Shown here one piece after another: positions 15,287 through 22,537 of a stretch of 38,356 bases of DNA (positions are counted from its first letter, which is position 1; every line of letters starts with the position of its first letter). The notes beneath the pieces were generated by a model that saw nothing but the letters and a program-made list of their open reading frames with translations, was not told where the DNA came from and searched no databases. Made by a program: the position numbers and the translations under genes. Source of the DNA: Clostridia bacterium (GTDB taxonomy: Bacteria; Bacillota; Clostridia; Oscillospirales; CAG-272); the NCBI GenBank assembly GCA_017399305.1, contig JAFQDK010000012.1, forward strand, positions 1 through 38,356. The letters run 5' to 3'.

Positions 15287-17109
15287 GAGCGCTCACCTCC
15301 AAGTTTATTTGCACCGCAACCATTGCACTGCTCACGGCAGTTTTTAGTAGGCACACCCTCGTATGCTTTTTCGCGTTCACGAAGCAAGAACTGCTTGGTG
15401 ACACCGCAATCAATAATATCCCACGGAAGGACCTCGTCAAGTCCGAATCCGCGAGTTGCATAATAATTCGGATCGACTCCGCACTCAGAGAAAATCTCTT
15501 TCCATCTTTCAAAGTCAAAGCACTCGCTCCATGCGTCAAACTTGACTCCTTTTTCAGCCGCTTTCAGCAATACCTTTGAAAGACGGCGGTCTCCGCGAGC
15601 AAATACCGCTTCGAGGAAAGAAACAGTAGCATCATGATAATTATATACTATTTTGCGGTCGGTTATCTTACTCTTTAAAAGATCCTGCTTACGCATAAGT
15701 TCTTCAAATGTGTTCTGCTTTTCCCACTGGAACGGTGTAAAAGGCTTGGGAACAAAGCATGAAACGCTGACCGTTACAGACGGACGGCGCTGCTTATTGT
15801 GATTGGGGTTCTGATAAAATGCTTCTATAACATTCTTCGCAAGAAGCGCGATACCCTCGATATCCTCATCAGTTTCAGTTGGCAAACCGTTCATAAAATA
15901 AAGCTTAACCGAAGTCTTGCCAACATCGTATGCAACATTTACAGCACGGAGCAGGTCTTCTTCACACACGTTTTTATTAATAGCATCGCGAAGTCTTTGT
16001 GTTCCTGCTTCAGGCGCAAATGTAAGACTGCCGGTACGTACTGTCGAAACCTTATCCATAAGTTCACGGGTAAAGCTGTCAAGACGAAGTGACGGCAGCG
16101 ACAAGCTGATATGATTCTTAGTGGTCCAATCCGCAAACTTATCGGTAAGTTCATCTATATTTGAATAGTCACTGATAGAGAGTGACGAAAGAGTCATTTC
16201 ATCGTATCCGGAATTTGCGTACATACATTTTGCATCGTCAAACAGTTTGTCTACTGTCTTTTCACGTACAGGTCGGCAAACCATGCCCGCCTGGCAAAAA
16301 CGGCATCCTCGAATACAGCCACGGTATACTTCAAGTACCATTTTGTCCTGCACTGTTTCAATGTAAGGTGCATATGTCTTTGTAGGATAGTATACCTTGT
16401 CAAGGTCCTTGATTATACGCTTGCGTATCTTAGTCGGAATATCGTCATATTTAGGAGTAAACTTTTCGATGGTTCCGTCTTCTTTATAGCTTACATCATA
16501 AAGTGACGGAACATAGAATCCCTCAAGCTTGGCTGCAGCATGAAGAAACTTTGCTTTTGTATACTCACCGGACTTTTTCATATCAATATAAAGTCGGCAA
16601 AGTTCTACCAACGCTTCTTCACCTTCACCAATAGAGAAGATATCAAAAAACTCAGCTATGGGTTCAGGATTATATGCACAATGTCCACCTCCGATAACTA
16701 TCGGGAACTCCTCTCCGCGTTCGTACGCTCTCAGAGGCATGCCAGCAAGGTCAAGAACATTAAGAACCGTGGTATAACAAAGCTCATACTGCAATGTAAA
16801 GCCCAAGAAATCAAAATCCTTGACTTTATCTCCGCTTTCAAGCGCAGTCAACTGCAGAGAATGCTCACGCATTTTCTCCTGCATATCAAGCCACGGTGCA
16901 AACACACGCTCACACCAGATATCTTTTTCCTCATTAAGCGCACCATAAAGCACTCTCATTCCGAGATTTGACATTCCGATCTCATATGTATCCGGAAAAC
17001 AAAATGCAAATCTGCAATTTATATCATTTTTATCCTTAATTACCTGACCGTGTTCACCGCCGCTATATCTGCCCGGCTTGAGCACGCTCTTAAGCAAAGT
17101 AGAATTCAT
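15274..17109 (-). CDS. B12-binding-type radical SAM protein, TIGR03960 family
   Basis: The protein is 611 aa. The N-terminal ~190 residues match a B12-binding-like Rossmann region ('AFCFPDTYEIGMSNLG', 'PIVIGGGHCAYNPEPIAEFF'). The radical SAM cluster motif CxxxCxxC is 'YRGCIRGCRFCQAGM' at about residue 266, followed by 'LTFAPEAGTQRLRDAINK', a common radical-SAM strand. The C-terminus has further cysteines (NCREQCNGCGANKLGG), which could bind a second Fe-S cluster. It is the partner of the overlapping TIGR03936 gene. Reaction unknown. GAGG precedes ATG 17109. Confidence 0.92.
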   Translation of the reverse strand: MNSTLLKSVLKPGRYSGGEHGQVIKDKNDINCRFAFCFPDTYEIGMSNLGMRVLYGALNEEKDIWCERVFAPWLDMQEKMREHSLQLTALESGDKVKDFDFLGFTLQYELCYTTVLNVLDLAGMPLRAYERGEEFPIVIGGGHCAYNPEPIAEFFDIFSIGEGEEALVELCRLYIDMKKSGEYTKAKFLHAAAKLEGFYVPSLYDVSYKEDGTIEKFTPKYDDIPTKIRKRIIKDLDKVYYPTKTYAPYIETVQDKMVLEVYRGCIRGCRFCQAGMVCRPVREKTVDKLFDDAKCMYANSGYDEMTLSSLSISDYSNIDELTDKFADWTTKNHISLSLPSLRLDSFTRELMDKVSTVRTGSLTFAPEAGTQRLRDAINKNVCEEDLLRAVNVAYDVGKTSVKLYFMNGLPTETDEDIEGIALLAKNVIEAFYQNPNHNKQRRPSVTVSVSCFVPKPFTPFQWEKQNTFEELMRKQDLLKSKITDRKIVYNYHDATVSFLEAVFARGDRRLSKVLLKAAEKGVKFDAWSECFDFERWKEIFSECGVDPNYYATRGFGLDEVLPWDIIDCGVTKQFLLREREKAYEGVPTKNCREQCNGCGANKLGGERSCCP

Positions 17110-17130
17110 TTGTCCTCACCAAGTACGTAA

Positions 17131-17150
17131 GGCTGCCGCAAGCGGCAGCC
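17131..17150. other. 8-bp GC-rich hairpin between genes
   Basis: GGCTGCCG (17131-17138) pairs with CGGCAGCC (17143-17150) around a CAAG loop, in the 47-nt gap between the P-type-ATPase-like gene and the TIGR03960 gene. There is no U-tract on either strand, so it is more likely an mRNA stability or processing structure than a terminator. Confidence 0.5.
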
Positions 17151-17156
17151 CCGTTA

Positions 17157-19700
17157 TTATAAATTAAATTTAGATACAAGCCATGCAGGAATCAACCAGA
17201 ACAGGTGATAAAGCATAACATAAAGCGCCGATATTGACGTATGCATTCCCATAAGGCATGAGCCAATCATAAGGAATACGCAAATAATTGCAGAAGCAAC
17301 ACGCACTGCACGAAGTGTGCCAATAACACCTGCAAGACGGTCACACATTGCAACCGCACTGACAAGATCACTGACCGCACCGCGAGAGATAATGCCGCTA
17401 TCCGCTCTGTCGCCGACCACAGTTGTATCAAAATCACGGCGGCGAACCACTTTTACAGGGAGTTTGGAAATATCAAGCGAACGCGCAAGAAGTTCATCGT
17501 TAATATTGGAGTCGCCTGTAAGAATAACCGAAGCTATTCCGCGGCGGGCAAGCTTTTTAATAATGGACTCAAAGCTGCCATCAAGAGTATAGCGAATAAA
17601 GAACTTTGCACGAAGTGAACCGTCTTGAGCAAGATACATTGTAGAGAATCTCTTGCCGCCAATCTCATCGCTCTTGTCAATAACAGCAAAGCCGTTATCT
17701 TCCATATATTTTGCGTTTCCGATGTAAAGGATCTTGCCATCGACAATAGCGTTAATTCCGTTTTCATAAACACCGTCGATCTTCACCTTATAAGGACGCG
17801 GACAATCAGCGGTCATAAGCGAAAATACATGCTTAAGCGGTCCGCCGAGTTTTGAAAACACAGCGCCCATCTGTTCAATGATAGTTTCGATATCGCCCTT
17901 GCCGTAAATACGAAGATTCTCAAGCGCTACACCGTATGAGGGGAATGCATCAGCGTCATCAAAGCAGATCATTGTGGTGCCGGCATATTCCTCGACAGCT
18001 TTTTCTCCGATTATTGTGCTTTCATGGCGATAAAGCTTCTTTGTAGCTTTATAAAGCGGATGTGATGCAGAAAGCAGAACAAAAACAGGAAAAGCAACAG
18101 CAAGAGTAAGATTGAATCCGGTTACCATGGATCCGGTTTCTGCCTTTGTCGCAAAAGCAATGATAAGCGTTGCGAGTGCAACTGCAAGAGTAATCGGAAC
18201 AAGGAATCTGTTTGTTCTTATCTCATTTTCATTGCGCTTTTCTGTTCTCTGAAAATAGTTTTCAACAAAAGAACATTTCTCGGTACGAAGAACAAGCGAA
18301 TCTCTACCGGTATATTCTTCAAGGCCCTCAATTCGCTCTGCCTTTTCAGAAGGAACTGCAAGAGCAACATACTTCTTAGCCTGCGATGATGCAATCTCAA
18401 ACGCAATTATCTCGCGGCGGGTATCGTAATAATCAAACACACGCACCGCACATGCGCAAAGAGCAGCCGCAAAGTTGTATGTAAATATGTCAAGCTTAAG
18501 TACACAGATGAGAACATTGCAGACAGTCGATGTAAGCATCAGCAACGCAAGCAAGCTTCCAGAGGAGAAGCGGAACTTCAACATGCTGAGAAATCCGTTA
18601 GCAATCTCTTTGTACGAAAATGCACCGCAAAGCCACATAAGCTGCATAACGGTCATTATGTATACAACCGGATAATAATCAAAGTTGATTGCATTTGGCA
18701 TATCTACGCCAAGTATAGGCAAGCATTCAACAACAAAAAGAAGTGCCGTAAAGATTATAGAGAAAATTACCTTGAGGCCCGATGAGCGACGCATCTTTTT
18801 ATAGTCATTTGCTATATCGTCCTTCTGACGCTGATATGTAAACTCAGAATGCGGCTCATCAATAGTCTTGGGTGTATCCGCGGTATCTTCTTCGAATATA
18901 GGAAACTCAACGTCTTCATCGCTCTCAGCAGGCTTCTCCATACCGAGTGCCTGTTTGATAAGTGAATAATCGGTCTTGTCATAATCAACGGTATGTTTCT
19001 GTGTTTCGGTCTGCTTGCGCAAAGAATACTCTTCTTTCTTCTCTACGCGCGCGATGCGATATACCTTTGTCTTGACCGCTGCAGGAGCAGAATACTCACT
19101 GTCATCAGTCTTGGCATCTTCATTATCATTTTTCTGCGGAAGGTCAGACTTCTCAATTCCCCATGCAGCGAAAATATCCTCTTCCTGGAAAGAACTCGGT
19201 ACAGGCACCTCAGCTTCGGCATTCTCCTCTGCCACATCACTGTCAACCTCTACATTGGTCACCACAGGAATCTCTATGGTTTTTGCATTATCTTCGAATG
19301 CAGGTGACTCGTCTTCTGCTGCTTCCTCAAAAGCCGCTATATCCGGCAAAACTTCATCATCGGTATCAACAGCTTCCGCTTCAGCTTCTGCCTCGGCTTC
19401 AGCTTCTGCCTCGGCTTCAGCTTCCATTTCAACCTCAGCTTCAGCTGCAGGCTCTTCAACCTGTATCTCCTCCACAGGAGCAGAAGCAGGTTCTTCGTCA
19501 TTTTCTATCGCCGCCTGCGGTTCTTCTTTCAAAGGCGCTTCGGACATATTAATTGCAGCCTCAACCACGGATTTGATATCCTTATCGTCAACAGTGGCGG
19601 CAGCCTTCGGTTTTTCCTCAGCAGCATCTGCCTGCAGACTTGCTTTCAACTTTTCCAGCAATTCGTCTACAGACATTTCCTGATTCTTATTCTCATCCAT
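17157..19700 (-). CDS. Acidic membrane protein with a degenerate P-type-ATPase core
   Basis: The protein is 847 aa. Residues 1-~270 are acidic and low in complexity, including an Ala-Glu repeat at ~87-103. Membrane helices begin near residue 307 and several follow. From ~residue 500 the order of elements is that of a P1B-type ATPase. A paired-helix segment has 'AVAFPVF' where CPC would sit. Next come 'GEKAVEEYAGTTMICFDDAD' (around Asp580) at the phosphorylation site (family motif DKTGT), 'SVILTGDSNINDELLARSL' (TGD kept) and 'VVGDRADSG' (family GDGxND). A final helix pair closes the protein. The catalytic Asp aligns, but KTGT and GDGxND are lost, so ATP-driven transport is doubtful. AAAGGAG precedes the ATG. 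The similarity is from motif order only. Confidence 0.6.
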   Translation of the reverse strand: MDENKNQEMSVDELLEKLKASLQADAAEEKPKAAATVDDKDIKSVVEAAINMSEAPLKEEPQAAIENDEEPASAPVEEIQVEEPAAEAEVEMEAEAEAEAEAEAEAEAEAVDTDDEVLPDIAAFEEAAEDESPAFEDNAKTIEIPVVTNVEVDSDVAEENAEAEVPVPSSFQEEDIFAAWGIEKSDLPQKNDNEDAKTDDSEYSAPAAVKTKVYRIARVEKKEEYSLRKQTETQKHTVDYDKTDYSLIKQALGMEKPAESDEDVEFPIFEEDTADTPKTIDEPHSEFTYQRQKDDIANDYKKMRRSSGLKVIFSIIFTALLFVVECLPILGVDMPNAINFDYYPVVYIMTVMQLMWLCGAFSYKEIANGFLSMLKFRFSSGSLLALLMLTSTVCNVLICVLKLDIFTYNFAAALCACAVRVFDYYDTRREIIAFEIASSQAKKYVALAVPSEKAERIEGLEEYTGRDSLVLRTEKCSFVENYFQRTEKRNENEIRTNRFLVPITLAVALATLIIAFATKAETGSMVTGFNLTLAVAFPVFVLLSASHPLYKATKKLYRHESTIIGEKAVEEYAGTTMICFDDADAFPSYGVALENLRIYGKGDIETIIEQMGAVFSKLGGPLKHVFSLMTADCPRPYKVKIDGVYENGINAIVDGKILYIGNAKYMEDNGFAVIDKSDEIGGKRFSTMYLAQDGSLRAKFFIRYTLDGSFESIIKKLARRGIASVILTGDSNINDELLARSLDISKLPVKVVRRRDFDTTVVGDRADSGIISRGAVSDLVSAVAMCDRLAGVIGTLRAVRVASAIICVFLMIGSCLMGMHTSISALYVMLYHLFWLIPAWLVSKFNL
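19378..19425. repeat. 18-bp tandem repeat encoding Ala-Glu
   Basis: An 18-bp unit starting GCTTCAGCTTCTGCCTCG is repeated exactly at 19378-19395 and 19396-19413, with a partial third copy to 19425. It encodes the alternating Ala-Glu stretch of the acidic membrane protein and keeps the frame, so unit gain or loss would change only linker length. Confidence 0.85.
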
Positions 19701-19725
19701 AAACTAAAACTCCTTTCAGCAGTCT

Positions 19726-20514
19726 TTATTTATGTCTTCTCTTAGACACTTCAGCGAGTACGACAGCCGCCGCACACGATACATTAAGCGAATTTACATG
19801 GCCATAATTGGGAATACTAATTTTAAAATCACAGTTTTCAAGAACAAGTCTTGATATACCATACCCCTCACTGCCAAGAACAATGCCAATCGGACCACTG
19901 CCATAATCAACGCTGCTATAATCATCACCGCCAACCTCGGCCGCATATATCCAAAGCCCATTGTCTTTAAGCTTTTTAAGAGTATCGCTGATATTTGTAA
20001 CCTTTGCGACAGCCATATGCTCAAGTGCGCCTGCAGAAGCTTTTTCAACAACTGCGGTAACACCGCTGGCACGTCGTTTAGGAATTATAACACCGTGAAC
20101 TCCAAACACATCGGCGCTACGAATAATGGCACCAAGATTGTGAGGGTCCTCTACACCGTCAAGGATAAGCACCACCGGGCTTTCACCACGCGCTTTAGCA
20201 ATATCAAGTATCTCCTCAACTGTTGAATACTCTTTCTGCGCCGCCATTGCAACAACGCCCTGATGATTTCCTCCGCCGGAAAGCGCATCAAGCTTTTGAC
20301 GCTCAACCTCCTGCACGGGAATGCCTCTTTCAAGAGCTTGCGCAACAAGCACTGTTATCGAACCCTCGCGCTCACCGCGAAGAACAAATATTTTATCAAT
20401 ATCTCTGCCACTTGCAAGCAGTTCTCTAAGCGCGTTTCTACCAATTATTGCGCCCTCTGCTGCAACCGTCTCTCTGCGAGGCGGTCTGTTTTTGAAATTA
20501 TCTTTTCGTTGCAT
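19726..20514 (-). CDS. rlmB: 23S rRNA (guanosine-2'-O-)-methyltransferase RlmB-like (SpoU family)
   Basis: The protein is 262 aa. A substrate-binding N-domain ('IIGRNALRELLASGRDIDKI') is followed by the SPOUT knot methyltransferase: 'ILDGVEDPHNLGAIIRSADV' (motif 1, with N and R), 'IGIVLGSEGYGISRLVLENC' (motif 2) and 'ISIPNYGHVNSLNVSCAAAV' (motif 3, usually M-x-x-x-x-S-L-N-V-S). These support SAM-dependent 2'-O-methylation of RNA ribose, most likely G2251 of 23S rRNA. ATG 20512-20514 has GGAG 5 nt upstream and was preferred; ATG 20532 would add MPFGEN. A basic N-terminal tail (RPPRRE) precedes the domain. Confidence 0.92.
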   Translation of the reverse strand: MQRKDNFKNRPPRRETVAAEGAIIGRNALRELLASGRDIDKIFVLRGEREGSITVLVAQALERGIPVQEVERQKLDALSGGGNHQGVVAMAAQKEYSTVEEILDIAKARGESPVVLILDGVEDPHNLGAIIRSADVFGVHGVIIPKRRASGVTAVVEKASAGALEHMAVAKVTNISDTLKKLKDNGLWIYAAEVGGDDYSSVDYGSGPIGIVLGSEGYGISRLVLENCDFKISIPNYGHVNSLNVSCAAAVVLAEVSKRRHK

Positions 20515-20623
20515 ATTTTCTCCAAACGGCATAAAAAGCCTACTATATAGACTAAGTATATCACAAATCGAGAGTTTTGTATATAATATTATTGAAATAT
20601 TTTTTATTTTTCAACAAAAAAAT

Positions 20624-20645
20624 ACCCTACCGTAATAGGTAGGGT
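20624..20645. terminator. Terminator of the zinc-ribbon gene
   Basis: ACCCTACC (20624-20631) pairs with GGTAGGGT (20638-20645). On the minus strand it is followed by ATTTTTTTG, so it ends the zinc-ribbon transcript; the plus strand also has GTTTTTTT, making it formally bidirectional. Confidence 0.85.
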
Positions 20646-20668
20646 GTTTTTTTGGCAGTAAGTTGGAA

Positions 20669-20947
20669 TTACTTTCCTTCTCTCATTGCAGCAAAACACT
20701 CGCTGCAATATACCGGTCTGTCATTTGAAGGCTGGAAAGGAACCTTTGCTTCCTTACCGCAGTTAGCGCAAACGGTAGTAAAGTATTCCTTCTGTGCACG
20801 AGCCTGGCTCTTTCTTGCATCTCTGCAGGGCTTGCATCTCTGAGGCTCGTTCTGGAATCCTTTCTCTGCGTAGAACTCCTGCTCACTTGCTGTGAACACG
20901 AACTCTGTGCCGCAGTCCTTGCACTTCAAAGTCTTGTCCTGATACAT
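20669..20947 (-). CDS. Small double zinc-ribbon protein (zf-trcl / CxxC-x17-CxxC type)
   Basis: The protein is 92 aa. The first module (residues 1-~46) has 'KCKDCGTEFVFTASEQEFYA' and 'PQRCKPCRDARKSQ', giving CxxC...CxxC of the zf-trcl family. The second has 'TTVCANCGKEAKVPFQ' and 'RPVYCSECFAAMREGK', giving a second four-Cys site. Eight cysteines suggest two structural zinc ions. The family is very common in Clostridia and has no assigned function; a nucleic-acid or ribosome-associated role is only a guess. GCGAGG precedes the ATG. A tRNA-like sequence lies 37 nt upstream. Confidence 0.85.
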   Translation of the reverse strand: MYQDKTLKCKDCGTEFVFTASEQEFYAEKGFQNEPQRCKPCRDARKSQARAQKEYFTTVCANCGKEAKVPFQPSNDRPVYCSECFAAMREGK

Positions 20948-20983
20948 TGTTGTTACCTCGCTTTGTAAAATAGGTTAAAATTT

Positions 20984-21050
20984 TGCCCCAAGACGGATTT
21001 AAACCGACACCTTTGTAATTCCAACGCTCTTTGTTTTAAGCTATTCGGGC
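20984..21050 (-). ncRNA. tRNA-like sequence, possible decayed tRNA-Val(UAC) or tRNA-mimic leader
   Basis: Read on the minus strand, 21050 to 20984 has the tRNA plan. The 7-bp acceptor GCCCGAA/TTGGGGC pairs at 6 of 7 positions, then comes TA at positions 8-9. A 4-bp D stem GCTT/GAGC follows with an 8-nt loop lacking the usual GG. The anticodon loop is ATTACAA (U33 and anticodon UAC), and a 17-nt T arm has TTTAAAT in the loop with one stem mismatch. About six bases, the 3' half of the anticodon stem and part of the variable loop, are missing, and there is no encoded CCA. It is therefore not a normal tRNA. TATAAA lies just upstream of its 5' end. Confidence 0.4.
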
Positions 21051-21081
21051 ATATTTATATTAGTGGTTCCCCACTGATATA

Positions 21082-21654
21082 CTAAAGTATTTTTCTGAGC
21101 TTGTCCTTAACGCGTCTAAGCGCATTATCTACGGATTTCTGCGGTTTTCCCACCTTTTCTGCGATCTCGGCGTAAGAATAACCACCAAGGTATAACTCAA
21201 ATATCTTATACTCAAAATCCGAAAGCGCAAAATGTATCTTGCGCTTAAGCATGGAAAACTGTTCTTTATCAAGCATAAGACTCTGCGGATTAACGTTACT
21301 ATCCGCCTGTTCGTCCTCTGACAAAGCATCCATACTGATATCATTCGGCTTTTTGCCAATATAACGCAAGGTATCAGCTATACCGTTGACAATACATATT
21401 TTTGCAAAAAGCCCAAAAGTAACGCCGCGATCATCACGGTATGCAAGCGCAGCACGGTAGAGAGAAACAAGCGCGCCTTGTTTCAAATCCTCAAGATCGG
21501 CATCACTTAAACTGCCTATGTAACGAGAAACTTCACTTTCAAGAAGCGGCGCGTACCGCTCAGACAATTTGACAAAAGCGCCGCTACTGCCATTCTGAAT
21601 GTGATGCAACAACTCGGAAACGTCTTCCAACTGATTATTTTCGCCATTGCTCAC
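21082..21654 (-). CDS. RNA polymerase sigma factor, SigH-like
   Basis: The protein is 190 aa. Region 2 is 'DLEDLKQGALVSLYRAALAY' plus 'FGLFAKICIVNGIADTLRYI', and region 4 is 'LSDFEYKIFELYLGGYSYAE' followed by 'KSVDNALRRVKDKLRKIL'. This is close to the Spo0H/SigH pattern, which governs entry into sporulation and competence. GTG 21654 is favoured over GTG 21669 because CGAGG is 7 nt upstream. It has its own extended -10 promoter. The spore genes gpr and spoIIP in the window fit a sporulating host. It could be a SigH paralogue rather than SigH itself. Confidence 0.8.
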   Translation of the reverse strand: MSNGENNQLEDVSELLHHIQNGSSGAFVKLSERYAPLLESEVSRYIGSLSDADLEDLKQGALVSLYRAALAYRDDRGVTFGLFAKICIVNGIADTLRYIGKKPNDISMDALSEDEQADSNVNPQSLMLDKEQFSMLKRKIHFALSDFEYKIFELYLGGYSYAEIAEKVGKPQKSVDNALRRVKDKLRKIL

Positions 21655-21691
21655 CGCAGTACCTCGCACTCTTATCTAAGCTTATAGCTTC

Positions 21692-21719
21692 ATTATATCA
21701 TTATTTTACATAATGTCAA
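21692..21719 (-). promoter_or_regulatory. SigA-type promoter of the SigH-like gene
   Basis: TTGACA (21714-21719) is followed by a 16-nt spacer and TGATATAAT (TATAAT at 21692-21697). The -35 and -10 hexamers are both perfect and there is an extended -10 TG. Confidence 0.8.
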
Positions 21720-21797
21720 TAGGAAAATGTAAATATTTTTTTGTTAATTTCGCACAAAGCAAACCGATATTTGGAAATTTAAGTAAATAATAACAAA

Positions 21798-21823
21798 AAC
21801 CTGACGATACTTGTCGTCAGGTT
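21798..21823 (-). terminator. Terminator of the DUF4364 gene
   Basis: AACCTGACGA (21798-21807) pairs with TCGTCAGGTT (21814-21823) as a 10-bp stem with a 6-nt loop. On the minus strand it runs into TTTGTTATTATTT just after the DUF4364 stop. Confidence 0.85.
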
Positions 21824-21826
21824 TTC

Positions 21827-22399
21827 CTAATTCAAAAGATAATCAACTTCGCCCGCCAAAAGTGCCATAATCCCTTTATATATGACATCGGGGCGATCTT
21901 CAAAGTTTTCCTTCATTCGTTCAATTCTCGCCGCCGAATCGTCAACAAGATTAATATGCAAAATCTCTTTGTCCATTTCGGTAATTACACATTCTATCAT
22001 CGCCTTGCCGTCATCCGTTTCGGAAGTTGTGCAACGAACCTCAGCACCACTCTTCTTGAATGAAAGCAACCGCATAGCACTCTTAAGGCTGGTTTCACGG
22101 ATAGAACGAAGCAATCCACTTTGCAACTGACTTACAACAGCACTGCCAAGAGGAGATATTCTGTACAGCGTCTTTTTCTCGCCGGTGTTTGGATCATCCT
22201 CATACTCTTCGATGATATGCCCCATGTCAAGAATCTCTGCAAAGCACTCAGCAAAATCGAAATAATTCACATACTCGTTTTGCACCACAATATCATTGAT
22301 TGTCGGGAAATCAAGCGGATAATGAATATTCTGGAGAAGATAAAGTATAAATATTTTTATGTCGTTTTTATTAGTCAGCTTTTTGCCAAATCTCGGCAC
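21827..22399 (-). CDS. DUF4364 family protein (winged-helix-like)
   Basis: The protein is 190 aa. 'KNDIKIFILYLLQNIHYPLDFPTI' (residues ~11-34), 'EYVNYFDFAECFAEI' and 'YRISPLGSAVVSQL' match DUF4364, a Firmicutes family with an N-terminal winged-helix fold suggesting DNA binding. The target is unknown. The start is GTG 22397-22399 with a strong AAAGGAGGGG site. It forms a single-gene unit with its own promoter and terminator, next to the sigma factor gene. Confidence 0.85.
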   Translation of the reverse strand: MPRFGKKLTNKNDIKIFILYLLQNIHYPLDFPTINDIVVQNEYVNYFDFAECFAEILDMGHIIEEYEDDPNTGEKKTLYRISPLGSAVVSQLQSGLLRSIRETSLKSAMRLLSFKKSGAEVRCTTSETDDGKAMIECVITEMDKEILHINLVDDSAARIERMKENFEDRPDVIYKGIMALLAGEVDYLLN

Positions 22400-22431
22400 A
22401 CCTATCCCCTCCTTTCATAGTGGTGAATATT

Positions 22432-22460
22432 ATTCTACCATTCTCGACAGATTAAGTCAA
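22432..22460 (-). promoter_or_regulatory. SigA-type promoter of the DUF4364 gene
   Basis: TTGACT (22455-22460), a 17-nt spacer, then TGGTAGAAT with -10 TAGAAT at 22432-22437. It lies immediately downstream of the terminator of the substrate-binding-protein gene. Confidence 0.75.
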
Positions 22461-22468
22461 GATAAAAA

Positions 22469-22512
22469 GCGCACATGTGAGCAAAGTTTTTTGCACTTTG
22501 TCACACGTGCGC
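22469..22512 (-). terminator. Terminator of the oligopeptide-binding-protein gene
   Basis: GCGCAC (22469-22474) pairs with GTGCGC (22507-22512), and the inner bases TGTG/CACA and AAAG/CTTT extend the stem imperfectly. On the minus strand it is followed by TTTTTATC. Confidence 0.8.
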
Positions 22513-22537
22513 TCTAAATTATACAATTTTAAAACAA

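Noticed and set aside
17131-17150. GC hairpin as a terminator
   Set aside because: No U-tract follows on either strand, and the flanking genes look co-transcribed.
19015-19683. Plus-strand Ser/Ala-rich open frame of 222 codons
   Set aside because: It is the antisense of the Ala-Glu low-complexity tail of the P-type-like protein; Glu/Ala codons read backwards give Ser/Ala. No start signal is present.
17157-19700. Calling a functional heavy-metal P-type ATPase
   Set aside because: The KTGT, GDGxND and CPC motifs are missing, so activity cannot be claimed; only fold similarity is proposed.
20984-21050. Functional tRNA-Val gene
   Set aside because: The 3' half of the anticodon stem is missing, the D loop lacks GG and there is one T-stem mismatch, so it cannot fold as a normal tRNA.
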